64,000 nucleotides of DNA from Actinomadura luteofluorescens. GTDB taxonomy: Bacteria; Actinomycetota; Actinomycetes; Streptosporangiales; Streptosporangiaceae. Below are positions 26,011 to 34,562 of the stretch, one piece after another. Where the stretch lies: NCBI RefSeq assembly GCF_013409365.1, contig NZ_JACCBA010000001.1:1426001-1490000 (forward strand), read 5' to 3'. The first letter of the stretch is position 1. The number at the start of each line of letters is the position of its first letter. Made by a program: the position numbers and the translations under genes. The notes under the pieces are model-generated. The model was not told the DNA's origin. It searched no databases and saw only the letters and a list, made by a program, of their open reading frames with translations.

Positions 26011-26373
26011 ATGAACGACCAGGTGATCGATCCCGTCGGCGCGGACGCGGACTGCCCGGCCCGCGGGCCGTCCGGGGAGATGCGCGTCGCGCTGCCGTCG
26101 GCCGACGCCGTCACCACGCTCGCCGAGGCCCGCGAGGCGATCGACGGCCTCGACGCCGCCCTCGCGACGCTGCTGGAGCACCGCACCGCGGTCGCCGCCG
26201 TCGTCCAGCGGCTCAAGCCGGTCGGCGGCTTCGCCGGCCGCGACCCCGAGCGCGAGCGGCGGATCGTCGAGGCCATGGCGGCCCGCGCCCCCTCGCTCGG
26301 TCCGGAGCGGCTCGCCCCCATCGTTAACGCGATCATCGAGGCGGGGCTGGACGCGGCCGAGTCCGGCCGATGA
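26011..26373 (+). CDS. Chorismate mutase, AroQ class
   Basis: 120 residues. After a 35-residue tail, the helical AroQ pattern appears: EAREAIDGLDAALATLLEHRTAVAAVVQRLKP, then RDPERERRIVEAM. The Arg and Lys residues in helix 1 and the RDPERE motif bind chorismate's carboxylates in this family. It converts chorismate to prephenate for Phe and Tyr synthesis. GAGAGGGGA upstream of ATG 26011 supports the start. Its stop overlaps the azlC start (ATGA), an unusual partnership. Confidence 0.9.
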   Translation: MNDQVIDPVGADADCPARGPSGEMRVALPSADAVTTLAEAREAIDGLDAALATLLEHRTAVAAVVQRLKPVGGFAGRDPERERRIVEAMAARAPSLGPERLAPIVNAIIEAGLDAAESGR

Positions 26374-27131
26374 GCGCGGCCGGGTCCGCGCGGGCGGCCG
26401 GAGAGGACGTCCCGGACGAGGAGGCTCCGGACGGGATCGCCCGGCAGGAGAGCGCCGAGGACGAGGCCGCGCGTGCCGCGGCGGTCCGCGACGGGCTCGG
26501 CGTGGGCGTCGCCGTGGGGGTGTCCGGCCTGGCGTTCGGCGCGGCGGCGGTCACGGCGGGGCTCACGGTCGCGCAGGCGTGCGCGCTGAGCCTGCTGGCG
26601 TTCACGGGCGCGTCCCAGTTCGCGCTGGCCGGGGTGGTCGGCGGGGGCGGCGGGCTGGTCGCCGGGACGCTCGGCGCGGTCCTGCTCGGCGGGCGCAACG
26701 CCCTGTACGGGATGCGGCTCGCCGCGACGCTCGGCGTGCGCGGCCGGCGCAGGCTGGCGACCGCGCACGTCGTCATCGACGAGACGGCGGCCGTGGCGAC
26801 CGCGCAGCGCGGCCGGGCCGCCGCCCGCGCCGGGTTCTACACGACGGCGATCACCCTCTACCTGGCGTGGAACCTCACCACGCTGCTGGGCGCGGTGGGC
26901 GCGGCGCGGCTGGGCGACCCTGACGCCGTGGGCCTGGACGTCCTCGGCCCGGCGGCGTTCCTCGCCCTGCTCTGGCCGCGGCTCACAAGCGGGCGGACCG
27001 CGGTCCGCGTCGCCGTCGCCGCGGCGGTGATCGCGGTGGCGGCGACGCCGGTGCTGCCGCCGGGCGTGCCGGTCATGCTGGCCGCCGTCGCCGCGCTGCC
27101 CGCCCTCCTCGGACGGAGGGCGGCGCCGTGA
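26370..27131 (+). CDS. azlC: AzlC-family amino-acid exporter, large subunit
   Basis: 253 residues. An acidic cytoplasmic N-terminus of about 40 residues precedes the AzlC core: GVSGLAFGAAAVTAGL, LLAFTGASQFALAGVV and GGRNALYGMRLA are the family blocks (FTGASQ and RN.LYG being the most diagnostic). Seven or so membrane helices follow. With AzlD it exports branched-chain amino acids or analogues such as azaleucine. It overlaps both the upstream chorismate mutase gene and azlD by 4 nt. Confidence 0.93.
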   Translation: MSAAGSARAAGEDVPDEEAPDGIARQESAEDEAARAAAVRDGLGVGVAVGVSGLAFGAAAVTAGLTVAQACALSLLAFTGASQFALAGVVGGGGGLVAGTLGAVLLGGRNALYGMRLAATLGVRGRRRLATAHVVIDETAAVATAQRGRAAARAGFYTTAITLYLAWNLTTLLGAVGAARLGDPDAVGLDVLGPAAFLALLWPRLTSGRTAVRVAVAAAVIAVAATPVLPPGVPVMLAAVAALPALLGRRAAP

Positions 27132-27439
27132 GCGTCTGGATCGCGGTGATCGCCACCGGGCTCGGCTGCTACGCGCTGAAGCTCGGCGGGCTCGTCACCC
27201 CGCGCCGGATGCTCGACGACCCGCGGGTGCGCCGGTTCACCGACCTCGTCCCGGTGGCCCTGCTCACCGCGCTGATCGCCGTCCAGGCGCTCAGCGACGG
27301 CCGGACCCTGGAGTTCGACGCCGCGCGGCTGTCGGGCCTGGGCGCCGCCGTGGCCGCGCTCCTGCTGCGCGCGCCGTTCCTGGTGGTGCTGGTCGTCGCG
27401 GCCGGGGTCGCGGCGGGGTTGCGCCTGCTCGGTCTCTGA
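27128..27439 (+). CDS. azlD: AzlD-family amino-acid exporter, small subunit
   Basis: 103 residues with three to four hydrophobic helices and the AzlD signature LPVALLTAL-like segment (here DLVPVALLTALIAVQAL) after the basic RRMLDDPRVRRF loop. It forms the permease with AzlC. GTG 27128 overlaps the azlC stop (GTGA). It ends 14 nt from the convergent pseudouridine synthase gene. Confidence 0.92.
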   Translation: MSVWIAVIATGLGCYALKLGGLVTPRRMLDDPRVRRFTDLVPVALLTALIAVQALSDGRTLEFDAARLSGLGAAVAALLLRAPFLVVLVVAAGVAAGLRLLGL

Positions 27440-27453
27440 CGGCCTGCTCGGGC

Positions 27454-28386
27454 TCAGGACTCCTCCGCGACGATCTCCAGGGCGCGGGCCAGGTCGTCCG
27501 GGTAGGGGCTCTCGAACTCCACCCACTCGCCCCTCGTGGGGTGCTCGAAGCCCAGCCGGACGGCGTGCAGCCACTGCCGTCTGAGGCCGAGGCGCTCCGC
27601 CAGGGTCGGGTCGGCGCCGTAGGCCATGTCGCCCACGCACGGATGCCGGATCGCGGACATGTGGACGCGGATCTGGTGCGTGCGGCCCGTCTCCAGGTCG
27701 ATGTCGAGCAGCGACGCCGCCCGGAACGCCTCGACGGTGTCGTAGTGGGTGACGGACGGCTTCCCGCCCGCGACGACCGCGAACCGGCCGTCGCCGGAGG
27801 GGTGCCGGTCGATGGGGGCGTCGACCGTCCCGCGGAACGGGTCGGGATGGCCCTGCACGAGCGCCTGGTAACGCTTGTCGATGCGGCGCTCCTTGAACGC
27901 CCGCTTGAGCCGCGAGTAGGCGACCTCGCTCTTCGCGACGACCATGGCGCCGGTGGTGTTGGCGTCCAGCCGGTGCACGATCCCCTGCCGCTCGGACGCG
28001 CCGCTGGTGGCGATCGTGTGCCCGGCCCCGAGGAGCCCGCCGAGGACGGTCGGGCCCGTCCAGCCGGTGGTCGGGTGGGCGGCGACGCCGACCGGCTTGT
28101 TCACCACGACGATGTCGTCGTCCTCGAACAGCACGCCCATGCCGGGGACGGGCTCGGCGACCGGGGCGGGCGGCGCGGGCGGCGGCGGGAGCATGACCTC
28201 CAGCCAGGCGCCGGCGTGCAGCCGCTCGGACTTGGTGGCCACGGGCGCGCCGTCCAGCACGACGTCGCCCGCGGCGATGATGTCGGCGGCGCTGCCGCGC
28301 GACAGCCCGAACAGCCGCGCCAGGGCCGCGTCGATCCGCTCGCCCTCCAGGCCGTCCGGGACGTGGAGGCTCCGCACGTCGCCCAT
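27454..28386 (-). CDS. RluA/RluD-family 23S rRNA pseudouridine synthase
   Basis: 310 residues: an N-terminal S4 RNA-binding domain ([25 protein letters not shown]), then the synthase domain. The catalytic Asp is in [25 protein letters not shown] and [10 protein letters not shown] are the family's other conserved blocks. It isomerises uridines in helix 69 of 23S rRNA if it is the RluD orthologue, as its position directly behind lspA suggests. The start is ATG 28386, whose ATGA overlaps the lspA stop; a GTG three bases earlier is equally possible. Confidence 0.95.
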   Translation of the reverse strand: MGDVRSLHVPDGLEGERIDAALARLFGLSRGSAADIIAAGDVVLDGAPVATKSERLHAGAWLEVMLPPPPAPPAPVAEPVPGMGVLFEDDDIVVVNKPVGVAAHPTTGWTGPTVLGGLLGAGHTIATSGASERQGIVHRLDANTTGAMVVAKSEVAYSRLKRAFKERRIDKRYQALVQGHPDPFRGTVDAPIDRHPSGDGRFAVVAGGKPSVTHYDTVEAFRAASLLDIDLETGRTHQIRVHMSAIRHPCVGDMAYGADPTLAERLGLRRQWLHAVRLGFEHPTRGEWVEFESPYPDDLARALEIVAEES

Positions 28387-29108
28387 CACGACTTCTCCTC
28401 CGGCGCCGCGACCTCGGAGCCGTTCTCCGTCTCACCGGTGGCCGCGCCCTTGGCAGGGTCACTTTCGGCCGCGCCACCCTTACCAGGGGTGACCTTCTCG
28501 TCCGGACTCCCACCCGTGTTCGGGGTCTCGTCCGTGCCGGAGCCCTCGTCCTTGAGGCGCGTCCCGTCCACCTGGAGGCCGCGCGCCGCCAGCAGGACGG
28601 CCAGCACGCCGCCGCAGACGATCGCGGAGTCGGCCAGGTTGAACACCGGCCAGTGCGGCAGCTGGATCCAGTCGACGACGTGGCCCTTCAGCGGGGCCGG
28701 GGCCCGCAGCAGCCGGTCGATGAGGTTGCCGACCGCGCCGCCGAGCAGCAGCCCGAGGCAGACCGCCCACGGCACGCTGCGCAGGTTCCGGGCGGTCCGC
28801 AGGATCGCCACGACCACCCCGCAGGCGATCAGCGTGAACACGATGGTGTAGCCGGTGCCGATCGAGAACGCGGCCCCGCTGTTGCGGGTCTCGCGCAGCG
28901 TCAGCAGCCCGCCGAGCAGCCGGACCGGCGCGCGGTCCTGCAGCGACGACACCACAATGATCTTGGACACGATGTCGGCGGCGAGCGCGGCCAGGGCCAC
29001 GGCGACCAGCACGCCGACGCGGCGCGGCCGGGGAGATCCCACGGTCTCCCCGGCCTGCCGCTCTGGGTTCGTTGAGTCGCTCAGCGACGTTCCTCGCGTT
29101 GTTTGCAT
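28386..29108 (-). CDS. lspA: Signal peptidase II
   Basis: Lipoprotein signal peptidase with four membrane helices. The two catalytic aspartates are in GNLIDRLLR and [20 protein letters not shown] is the other conserved block. It cleaves prolipoproteins such as the two small ones encoded near 4.3 and 5.7 kb. After the last helix it carries an atypical hydrophilic tail of about 65 residues rich in Gly, Glu, Thr and Lys ([19 protein letters not shown] region). The start is uncertain: ATG 29108 overlaps the upstream gene by 28 nt, while GTG 29042 follows GGGGAG closely. Confidence 0.93.
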   Translation of the reverse strand: MQTTRGTSLSDSTNPERQAGETVGSPRPRRVGVLVAVALAALAADIVSKIIVVSSLQDRAPVRLLGGLLTLRETRNSGAAFSIGTGYTIVFTLIACGVVVAILRTARNLRSVPWAVCLGLLLGGAVGNLIDRLLRAPAPLKGHVVDWIQLPHWPVFNLADSAIVCGGVLAVLLAARGLQVDGTRLKDEGSGTDETPNTGGSPDEKVTPGKGGAAESDPAKGAATGETENGSEVAAPEEKS

Positions 29109-29866
29109 GTCACACACAGGGTCGCACGCGGGAAGGCCTGGAGGCGCGCCTTGCCGATCGGCCTGGCGCAGGACTCGCAGATCCCGTATGTGCCGGCGTC
29201 CATCCGCTGGACGGCCCGCTCGATCTGGGCGAGCAGGTCCTGTGAATTGTAGGCCAGTGCGAGCTCGTGCTCGCGCTCGTAGGTCTTGGCGCCCGCGTCG
29301 GCCTGGTCGTCGCCGGCCCCGTCGCTGGAGTCGCCCTCGGCGATCTGGCTGGCGGAGGCGGCGATCTCCCCGCGCAGCGCCACGATCTGCTCCTCCAGGC
29401 CCGCCCGCACCTCGGCCAGCTCACCCGGCGTCCACTGGTGCTCCCCCTCGCGGACCGGCAGCTCCGCGGCCGCCGTCCTCGCCGGCTCCCGCGCGTCCGG
29501 CGCCTCGCCGTTCCCCGCGGCCGCGGCGCCCCTGCCCGGCTTCGCGGGTCCGCGCCCGGCCGCCGCCCTGCCCGGCTTCACGGCCGCGCCCTTCGCGGGG
29601 TTCTTCGCGGCGCCCGGCTTGGCGGCGCCCGGCTTGGCGGCGCCCGGCTTGGCCGGGCCCTTTCTCGCCGTGCCCTTTCCGGCGGCGCCCTTTTCACGAT
29701 CGGCGACGACCGCGGTGTCATTCTCGGCCGTCCCTTTTTCCGCCACGCCTTTCCCCGCTCCCGTTCTCGTGCCCGTTCCCGCGGCGGGCGTCCTCGTCTG
29801 GGACGGCCGCGCCGTGCCCCGGCTCTTGCTTGCGGCGGGCGTCGCGCCCTTGATCGCGCCGGCCAT
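29081..29866 (-). CDS. TraR/DksA-type zinc-finger protein with repetitive basic N-terminus
   Basis: 261 residues from ATG 29866, which follows GGGAGG. The last 110 residues are the TraR/DksA part: coiled-coil helices with an acidic turn, then a C4 zinc finger (CESC and CVTC, residues about 229-253). Such proteins bind RNA polymerase or, in actinobacteria, resemble RbpA-like or general regulators; the precise role is unknown. The first 140 residues are low-complexity Ala/Lys/Gly/Pro, including three KPGAA units in tandem. It precedes lspA, as in other actinobacteria. Confidence 0.88.
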   Translation of the reverse strand: MAGAIKGATPAASKSRGTARPSQTRTPAAGTGTRTGAGKGVAEKGTAENDTAVVADREKGAAGKGTARKGPAKPGAAKPGAAKPGAAKNPAKGAAVKPGRAAAGRGPAKPGRGAAAAGNGEAPDAREPARTAAAELPVREGEHQWTPGELAEVRAGLEEQIVALRGEIAASASQIAEGDSSDGAGDDQADAGAKTYEREHELALAYNSQDLLAQIERAVQRMDAGTYGICESCARPIGKARLQAFPRATLCVTCKQREERR

Positions 29867-30170
29867 GTCGGCCTCCCTCGCGCTGGTCGCCTCGACGGGC
29901 AGTGCGGGCAGCATTGGTCCCCTCTCTCGGGCACGGTAAACAACCTGGGCCGTGTTACCGACCGCTTATGCCCGGTCGCCGAACGCATGGAAACTCCAGC
30001 GCGGCGTACGAGATCGCAAAGGAACCGTGTCGCCGGGGCGCGAAAAGGGGAAGAGCCGGGGCCCGGCGTGCGTTAAAGTCGGGACGAGCAGTCGCATGGC
30101 AGGCACTGATGGGGACACCTGCCGCCGCACGCAGCCATGAGCGACCCGGGGACGGTGCGAGCCCGGGGGC
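29867..30170. other. Divergent region between the TraR-type gene and ileS leader
   Basis: No convincing gene. A TAAAGT hexamer at 30074-30079 could be the -10 box for the ileS leader, without a clear -35. A hairpin GGCAGG/CCTGCC (about 30099-30124) lies just downstream, at the start of the presumed transcript. Short frames here have no ribosome binding sites. Confidence 0.45.
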
Positions 30171-30352
30171 GAGCCCGGCGGTCTGATCACCCCGGAGCCG
30201 CCGGAAGAACCGCCCCGCCGAGGGGCCCAGTAGACCCGGCCGACCAGACTGGAACGAAGCGGACCGCGCCGTTCGGGCACGGTCAAGGAGGGTGGTACCG
30301 CGGGGCAGCCGCCTCGTCCCTCCGGTCAACGTGTTCGCGTCGATCCGGAGGT
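30171..30352 (+). promoter_or_regulatory. Translational T-box leader of ileS (specifier AUC)
   Basis: Every expected element can be read. A short Stem I, CCGGCGG (30175-30181) with CCGCCGG (30198-30204), has a loop containing the Ile codon ATC (30186-30188). Stem III is GACCG/CGGTC (30262-30284). The T-box core GGAGGGTGGTACCGCGG (30287-30303) has TGGT to pair with the tRNA 3' end. The antisequestrator pairs GGAGGG (30287-30292) with CCCTCC (30318-30323). The alternative sequestrator pairs CCTCCGG (30319-30325) with CCGGAGG (30345-30351), which is the ileS ribosome binding site. Uncharged tRNA(Ile) should free the site and raise IleRS synthesis. Confidence 0.92.
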
Positions 30353-30360
30353 CCGCCATC

Positions 30361-33300
30361 GTGAGCCGAGCTTTTCGGCCGCTGCCCGCGCAGGTCGATC
30401 TGCCCGCCCTGGAGCGGGACATGCTGCGCCGCTGGCAGGAGAACAAGGTCTTCGAGCGGTCGCTGGAGCGCACCGCGTCCGGGACCCCGTGGGTGTTCTA
30501 CGAGGGCCCCCCGACCGCCAACGGGATGCCCGGCGTCCACCACGTCGAGGCCCGCGTCTTCAAGGACGTCTTCCCGCGCTTCAAGACCATGAAGGGCCAC
30601 CACGTCCCCCGCAAGGCCGGCTGGGACTGCCACGGGCTGCCCGTCGAGGTCGCCGTGGAGAAGGAACTCGGCCTCACCGGCAAGAAGGACATCGAGGAGT
30701 ACGGCGTCGCGGAGTTCAACGCCCGCTGCCGCGAATCGGTCCTGCGCCATGTGGACGCCTTCGAAGAGATGACCGAGCGGATGGGCTACTGGGTCAACAC
30801 CGACCAGGCCTACCGCACGATGGACCCCGAGTACGTCGAGGCCGTCTGGTGGTCCCTGAAGCAGGTGTTCGACAAGGGCCTGCTGTTCCGCGACTTCCGC
30901 ATCACGCCGTACTGCCCGCGCTGCGGGACCGGCCTCTCCGACCACGAGCTGGGTCAGCCGGGCGGGTACGAGACCGTGTCCAGCCCGTCGGTGTTCGTGC
31001 GGATGCCCGTCACGTCCGGGCCGCTGGCCGAGATGGGCGCCGCGCTCCTGATCTGGACGACGACCCCCTGGACGCTGGTGTCGAACACCGCCGTGGCCGT
31101 CCACCCGGACGTCACGTACGTGGCGGCCCGGCCGCAGGGGTCCGACGAGGTGCTCGTGGTGGCCGAGCCCCTGGTCGACCAGGTCCTCGGCGAGGGCGCC
31201 GAGCGGCTCGCCACGTTCCAGGGCACCGAGCTGGAGCGGACCCCCTACCGGCGGCCGTTCGACCTCGTCGACATCCCCGACGCCCACTACGTCGTCCTGG
31301 GCGACTACGTCACCGTGGAGGACGGCACCGGGCTCGTCCACCAGGCGCCCGCGTTCGGCGGCGACGACATGACCGTCTGCAAGCGCTACGGCATGCCGAT
31401 CGTCAACCCGATCGGGCCCGACGGGCGGTTCCTGCGCGAGGTGCCCCTGGTCGGCAACAAGTTCTTCAAGGACGCCGACGAGCCGCTCACCGACGACCTG
31501 CGCGCCCGCGGGCTGCTGTTCCGCGGCGGGCACTTCGACCACAGCTACCCCCACTGCTGGCGCTGCCACACGCCGCTGCTCTACTACGCGCTCCCGGCCT
31601 GGTACATCCGCACCACGCAGATCAAGGACCGGCTGCTGGAGGAGAACGAGAAGACCAACTGGTACCCCGAGACCGTCAAGCACGGCCGGTACGGGGAGTG
31701 GCTGCGCAACAACGTCGACTGGTCGCTGTCGCGCAGCCGCTACTGGGGCACGCCGCTCCCCCTGTGGGTCTGCGGCGAGGACGAGGAGCACGTCACCTGC
31801 GTCGGGTCGCTCAAGGAACTGGGCGAGCTGGCGGGCCGCGACCTGTCCGCGCTCGACCCGCACCGCCCCTACGTGGACGACGTCACGTTCCCCTGCCCGC
31901 ACTGTGGGGAGGAGGCGCGGCGCGTCCCGGACGTCATCGACGCCTGGTACGACTCCGGGTCCATGCCGTTCGCGCAGTGGGGCGCCCCATACCGCAACAA
32001 CGAGGTCTTCGAGGACGCCTACCCGGCCCAGTACATCTGCGAGGCCCAAGACCAGACCCGCGGATGGTTCTACTCGCTCATGGCCATCGGGACCCTGGTG
32101 TTCGACCGGTCGTCCTACGAGAACGTCGTGTGCCTCGGCCTGATCCTGGCCGAAGACGGCCGCAAGATGAGCAAGCACCTCGGCAACGTGCTGCGCCCCA
32201 TCCCGCTGATGGACCAGCACGGCGCCGACGCGGTGCGCTGGTTCATGGCCGCGAGCGGGCTGCCCTGGGCGTCCCGCCGAGTCGGGCACGGCGCCCTTGA
32301 GGAGATCGTCCGCAAGGTCCTCCTCACCTACTGGAACACCGCGTCCTTCTTCGTCCTGTACGCGAACGCGGCGCAGGCGCAGGGGCGCGCGTGGACGCCC
32401 GACCGGCTCTCCGAGGCCCCGGCCCCCGCCGACCGGCCGCTTCTGGACCGCTGGGCGCTCGCCGAGCTGCACCGCACCGTCCGCGAGGTCGACGCCGCGC
32501 TGGAGGAGTTCGACACCGCCCGCGCGGGACGCCGGCTCTCGCAGTTCGTGGACGACCTGTCCAACTGGTACGTGCGGCGCTCCCGGCGGCGCTTCTGGGA
32601 GGGCCCGGAGACGCCCGAGGGCTCGGCCGCGTTCGCGACGCTGTACGAATGCCTGGAGACCCTCACCCGGCTGATGGCGCCGATCGTCCCGTTCGTCACC
32701 GACCACGTCTGGGACGTGATCCGCCCCGAGGACGGCCCCGAGTCGGTGCACCTCACCGACTGGCCCGCCGTCGACGAGGGCCTCCTCGACGAGGAGCTCA
32801 CCGAGCGGATGGCGCTCGTCCGCCGGCTGGTCGAGCTCGGCCGGTCCGCGCGCGCCGCCAGCGGCGTGCGGACCCGGCAGCCCCTCGGCCGCGCCCTCGT
32901 CGGCGCCCCCGGCTGGTCCGCGCTGCCCGAGCAGCTGCGCGCGCAGATCTCCGAGGAGCTGAACGTGCTCGGCTTCGAGGAGCTGTCCTCGATCGGGGGC
33001 GACCTGGTCGAGTACGAGGTCAAGCCCAACTTCCGCGAGCTGGGCAAGCGGTACGCCAAGGACACTCCGAAGGTCGCCAAGGCGATCACCTCCGCCGACC
33101 CGGCCGCCCTCGTCCAGGCGCTGCGGGCGGGCGAGGCGCGGGTCGAGGCCGACGGCGTCGGCGCGGTGCCGCTCGGCTCCGACGACGTCATCGTCACCGA
33201 GCGCCCGCGCAGCGGCTGGGCGGTCGAGAGCGCCGCCGGCGAGACGGTCGCGCTCGACCTCACCGTCACGCCCGAGCTGCGCCGCGCGGGACTGGTGCGG

Positions 33301-33534
33301 GAGGCCGTCCGGCTCGTCCAGGAGGGCCGCAAGGCCGCCGGGCTGGAGGTGACCGACCGCATCGACCTGTGGTGGGAGGCCACCGGCACCGACCTCGCCG
33401 AGGCGCTGCGCGCCCACGGCGACGAGGTCGCCGCCGAGGTCCTCGCCGCCACGGTGTCCGAGGGCCGCCCGGAGGACCTCGCCGCCACCCGCGACGAGGA
33501 CCTCGGCCTCACGTACTACCTCCGCAAGGCGTGA
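30361..33534 (+). CDS. ileS: Isoleucyl-tRNA synthetase, type 2 (eukaryote-like)
   Basis: 1057 residues. Charges tRNA(Ile). The HIGH-equivalent is GVHH (58-61) inside PTANGMPGVHHVEAR, and the KMSKS loop reads KMSKH (602-606), both typical of the type-2 form, which is generally less sensitive to mupirocin. The editing (CP1) domain lies between them, with FWARDTTPWTL-like IWTTTPWTLVSNTAVAV. A zinc-type knuckle CPRC is seen near residue 185. The C-terminal anticodon-binding part includes VKPNFRELGKRYAKD. GTG 30361 is fixed by GGAGG 9 nt upstream, the site sequestered by the T-box. Confidence 0.97.
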   Translation: MSRAFRPLPAQVDLPALERDMLRRWQENKVFERSLERTASGTPWVFYEGPPTANGMPGVHHVEARVFKDVFPRFKTMKGHHVPRKAGWDCHGLPVEVAVEKELGLTGKKDIEEYGVAEFNARCRESVLRHVDAFEEMTERMGYWVNTDQAYRTMDPEYVEAVWWSLKQVFDKGLLFRDFRITPYCPRCGTGLSDHELGQPGGYETVSSPSVFVRMPVTSGPLAEMGAALLIWTTTPWTLVSNTAVAVHPDVTYVAARPQGSDEVLVVAEPLVDQVLGEGAERLATFQGTELERTPYRRPFDLVDIPDAHYVVLGDYVTVEDGTGLVHQAPAFGGDDMTVCKRYGMPIVNPIGPDGRFLREVPLVGNKFFKDADEPLTDDLRARGLLFRGGHFDHSYPHCWRCHTPLLYYALPAWYIRTTQIKDRLLEENEKTNWYPETVKHGRYGEWLRNNVDWSLSRSRYWGTPLPLWVCGEDEEHVTCVGSLKELGELAGRDLSALDPHRPYVDDVTFPCPHCGEEARRVPDVIDAWYDSGSMPFAQWGAPYRNNEVFEDAYPAQYICEAQDQTRGWFYSLMAIGTLVFDRSSYENVVCLGLILAEDGRKMSKHLGNVLRPIPLMDQHGADAVRWFMAASGLPWASRRVGHGALEEIVRKVLLTYWNTASFFVLYANAAQAQGRAWTPDRLSEAPAPADRPLLDRWALAELHRTVREVDAALEEFDTARAGRRLSQFVDDLSNWYVRRSRRRFWEGPETPEGSAAFATLYECLETLTRLMAPIVPFVTDHVWDVIRPEDGPESVHLTDWPAVDEGLLDEELTERMALVRRLVELGRSARAASGVRTRQPLGRALVGAPGWSALPEQLRAQISEELNVLGFEELSSIGGDLVEYEVKPNFRELGKRYAKDTPKVAKAITSADPAALVQALRAGEARVEADGVGAVPLGSDDVIVTERPRSGWAVESAAGETVALDLTVTPELRRAGLVREAVRLVQEGRKAAGLEVTDRIDLWWEATGTDLAEALRAHGDEVAAEVLAATVSEGRPEDLAATRDEDLGLTYYLRKA

Positions 33535-33558
33535 ACCGCCCGCGCACGGCGTGATCCC

Positions 33559-33599
33559 CTCCGCCGCGGCCGCCCCGTCCGGGACCGGTCGCGGCGGAG
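33559..33599 (+). terminator. Hairpin terminator after ileS
   Basis: CTCCGCCGC (33559-33567) pairs perfectly with GCGGCGGAG (33591-33599), with partial pairing inside the loop, followed by TTCTTC. It lies 25 nt after the ileS stop. Confidence 0.65.
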
Positions 33600-33669
33600 T
33601 TCTTCGCGGTATCGGAGAAATTTCGCGATGGGGTTCTTCGCGACACATCGCGTTTGCGATGATGGACCC

Positions 33670-34494
33670 GTGAACCTTCCCGAGCAGCCGTCCGGTTCCG
33701 AGCCGCCCGCGCGTCCGTCCCCCGCGAGCATGCGCGCGTCGGACGCCGACCGCGACGAGGTCGCCGACCGCCTGCGCGAGGCCCTGGCCGAGGGACGCCT
33801 CACGCCGGAGGAGCACGCCGAGCGGATCGACGTCGTCTACAACGCCAAGACCTACGCCGAGCTGGAGCCCGTGCTCAGCGACCTGCCCTCGCAGCACGCG
33901 CCGCAGCCGCGGGTCGACCTGCGCAAGGAGCAGGTGCCCGCCCCGCCGTCGCCGCAGTCGCCGCACCTCGTCGCGGTGTTCAGCGGCGTGGAGCGCAAGG
34001 GGCGCTGGCTGGTCGAGCCGACCACCACCGTCACCTGCGTCTTCGGCGGCGTGGAGCTGGACTTCCGGCAGGCGGTCCTCAGCAGGGGCGAGGTGACCCT
34101 CTCCGTGACCTGCGTCTTCGGTGGCGTGGACATCGTGGTTCCGCCGGGCGTGCGGGTCGTCGGGTCCAACTTCGCGGTCTTCGGCGGCACCGACCTGCCC
34201 GAGGACGACACCACCGATCCGGACGCCCCGGTCATCAAGCTGACCGGGATGCTGCTGTTCGGCGGCATCTCGGTCGCGCGCAGGGCCGTGGGCGAGAAGC
34301 GCGGCCGCTCCCGGAACCGTGAGCGCCACCAGCTCCACCGCGAACACCAGGAACTGCACAGCCAGCACCAGGAGCTGCGCCGCGAGCACCACGAGGAGAT
34401 GCGGCGGCTGCACCGCGAGCGGCGCGGGGAGCGGCGCGACGCGCGCCGGGACCGCCTCCGCGAGCTGCGCGACGAGCGGCACCACGGCCGCTGA
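33670..34494 (+). CDS. DUF1707 plus LiaF-like C-terminal domain protein
   Basis: 274 residues in three parts. Residues about 18-70 are a DUF1707 domain (MRASDADRDEVADRLREALAEGRL, then EEHAERIDVVYNAKTYAEL). Residues about 100-205 form a LiaF/DUF2154-like beta domain with repeated VFGGV turns (TCVFGGVELDF, TCVFGGVDIVV, AVFGGTDL, LLFGGISV). The last 60 residues are a His/Arg/Glu/Gln-rich helix. DUF1707 proteins are thought to sense cell-envelope stress, but no transmembrane segment is present here. GTG 33670 is the only start close to the domain; a GATGAT hexamer six bases before it suggests a leaderless mRNA. Confidence 0.85.
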   Translation: MNLPEQPSGSEPPARPSPASMRASDADRDEVADRLREALAEGRLTPEEHAERIDVVYNAKTYAELEPVLSDLPSQHAPQPRVDLRKEQVPAPPSPQSPHLVAVFSGVERKGRWLVEPTTTVTCVFGGVELDFRQAVLSRGEVTLSVTCVFGGVDIVVPPGVRVVGSNFAVFGGTDLPEDDTTDPDAPVIKLTGMLLFGGISVARRAVGEKRGRSRNRERHQLHREHQELHSQHQELRREHHEEMRRLHRERRGERRDARRDRLRELRDERHHGR

Positions 34495-34504
34495 CCCCGG
34501 ACGG

Positions 34505-34562
34505 CTCCGGCCGCCCGGGGCTCGGTCGGATACCGGCCGGACCCGTAACGGCCGGGCCGGAG
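34505..34562. terminator. Hairpin between convergent genes
   Basis: CTCCGGCC (34505-34512) pairs with GGCCGGAG (34555-34562); the 42-nt interval contains further GGCCGG/CCGG pairing. It separates the DUF1707 gene from the convergent CxxC membrane protein gene. Confidence 0.5.

Noticed and set aside
25743..26014. A possible small gene between dnaE and the chorismate mutase gene
   Set aside because: The frames are crossed by two hairpins, have no start with a ribosome binding site and look like non-coding GC-rich sequence.
29902..30186. Small open frames upstream of ileS
   Set aside because: They lie in the promoter and T-box leader region and have no ribosome binding site; the RNA structure explains the sequence better.
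30283..34485. A 1400-codon open frame antisense to ileS and the DUF1707 gene
   Set aside because: Composition is Arg/Gly/Val/Leu-rich nonsense caused by high GC; it crosses the T-box and the ileS terminator.
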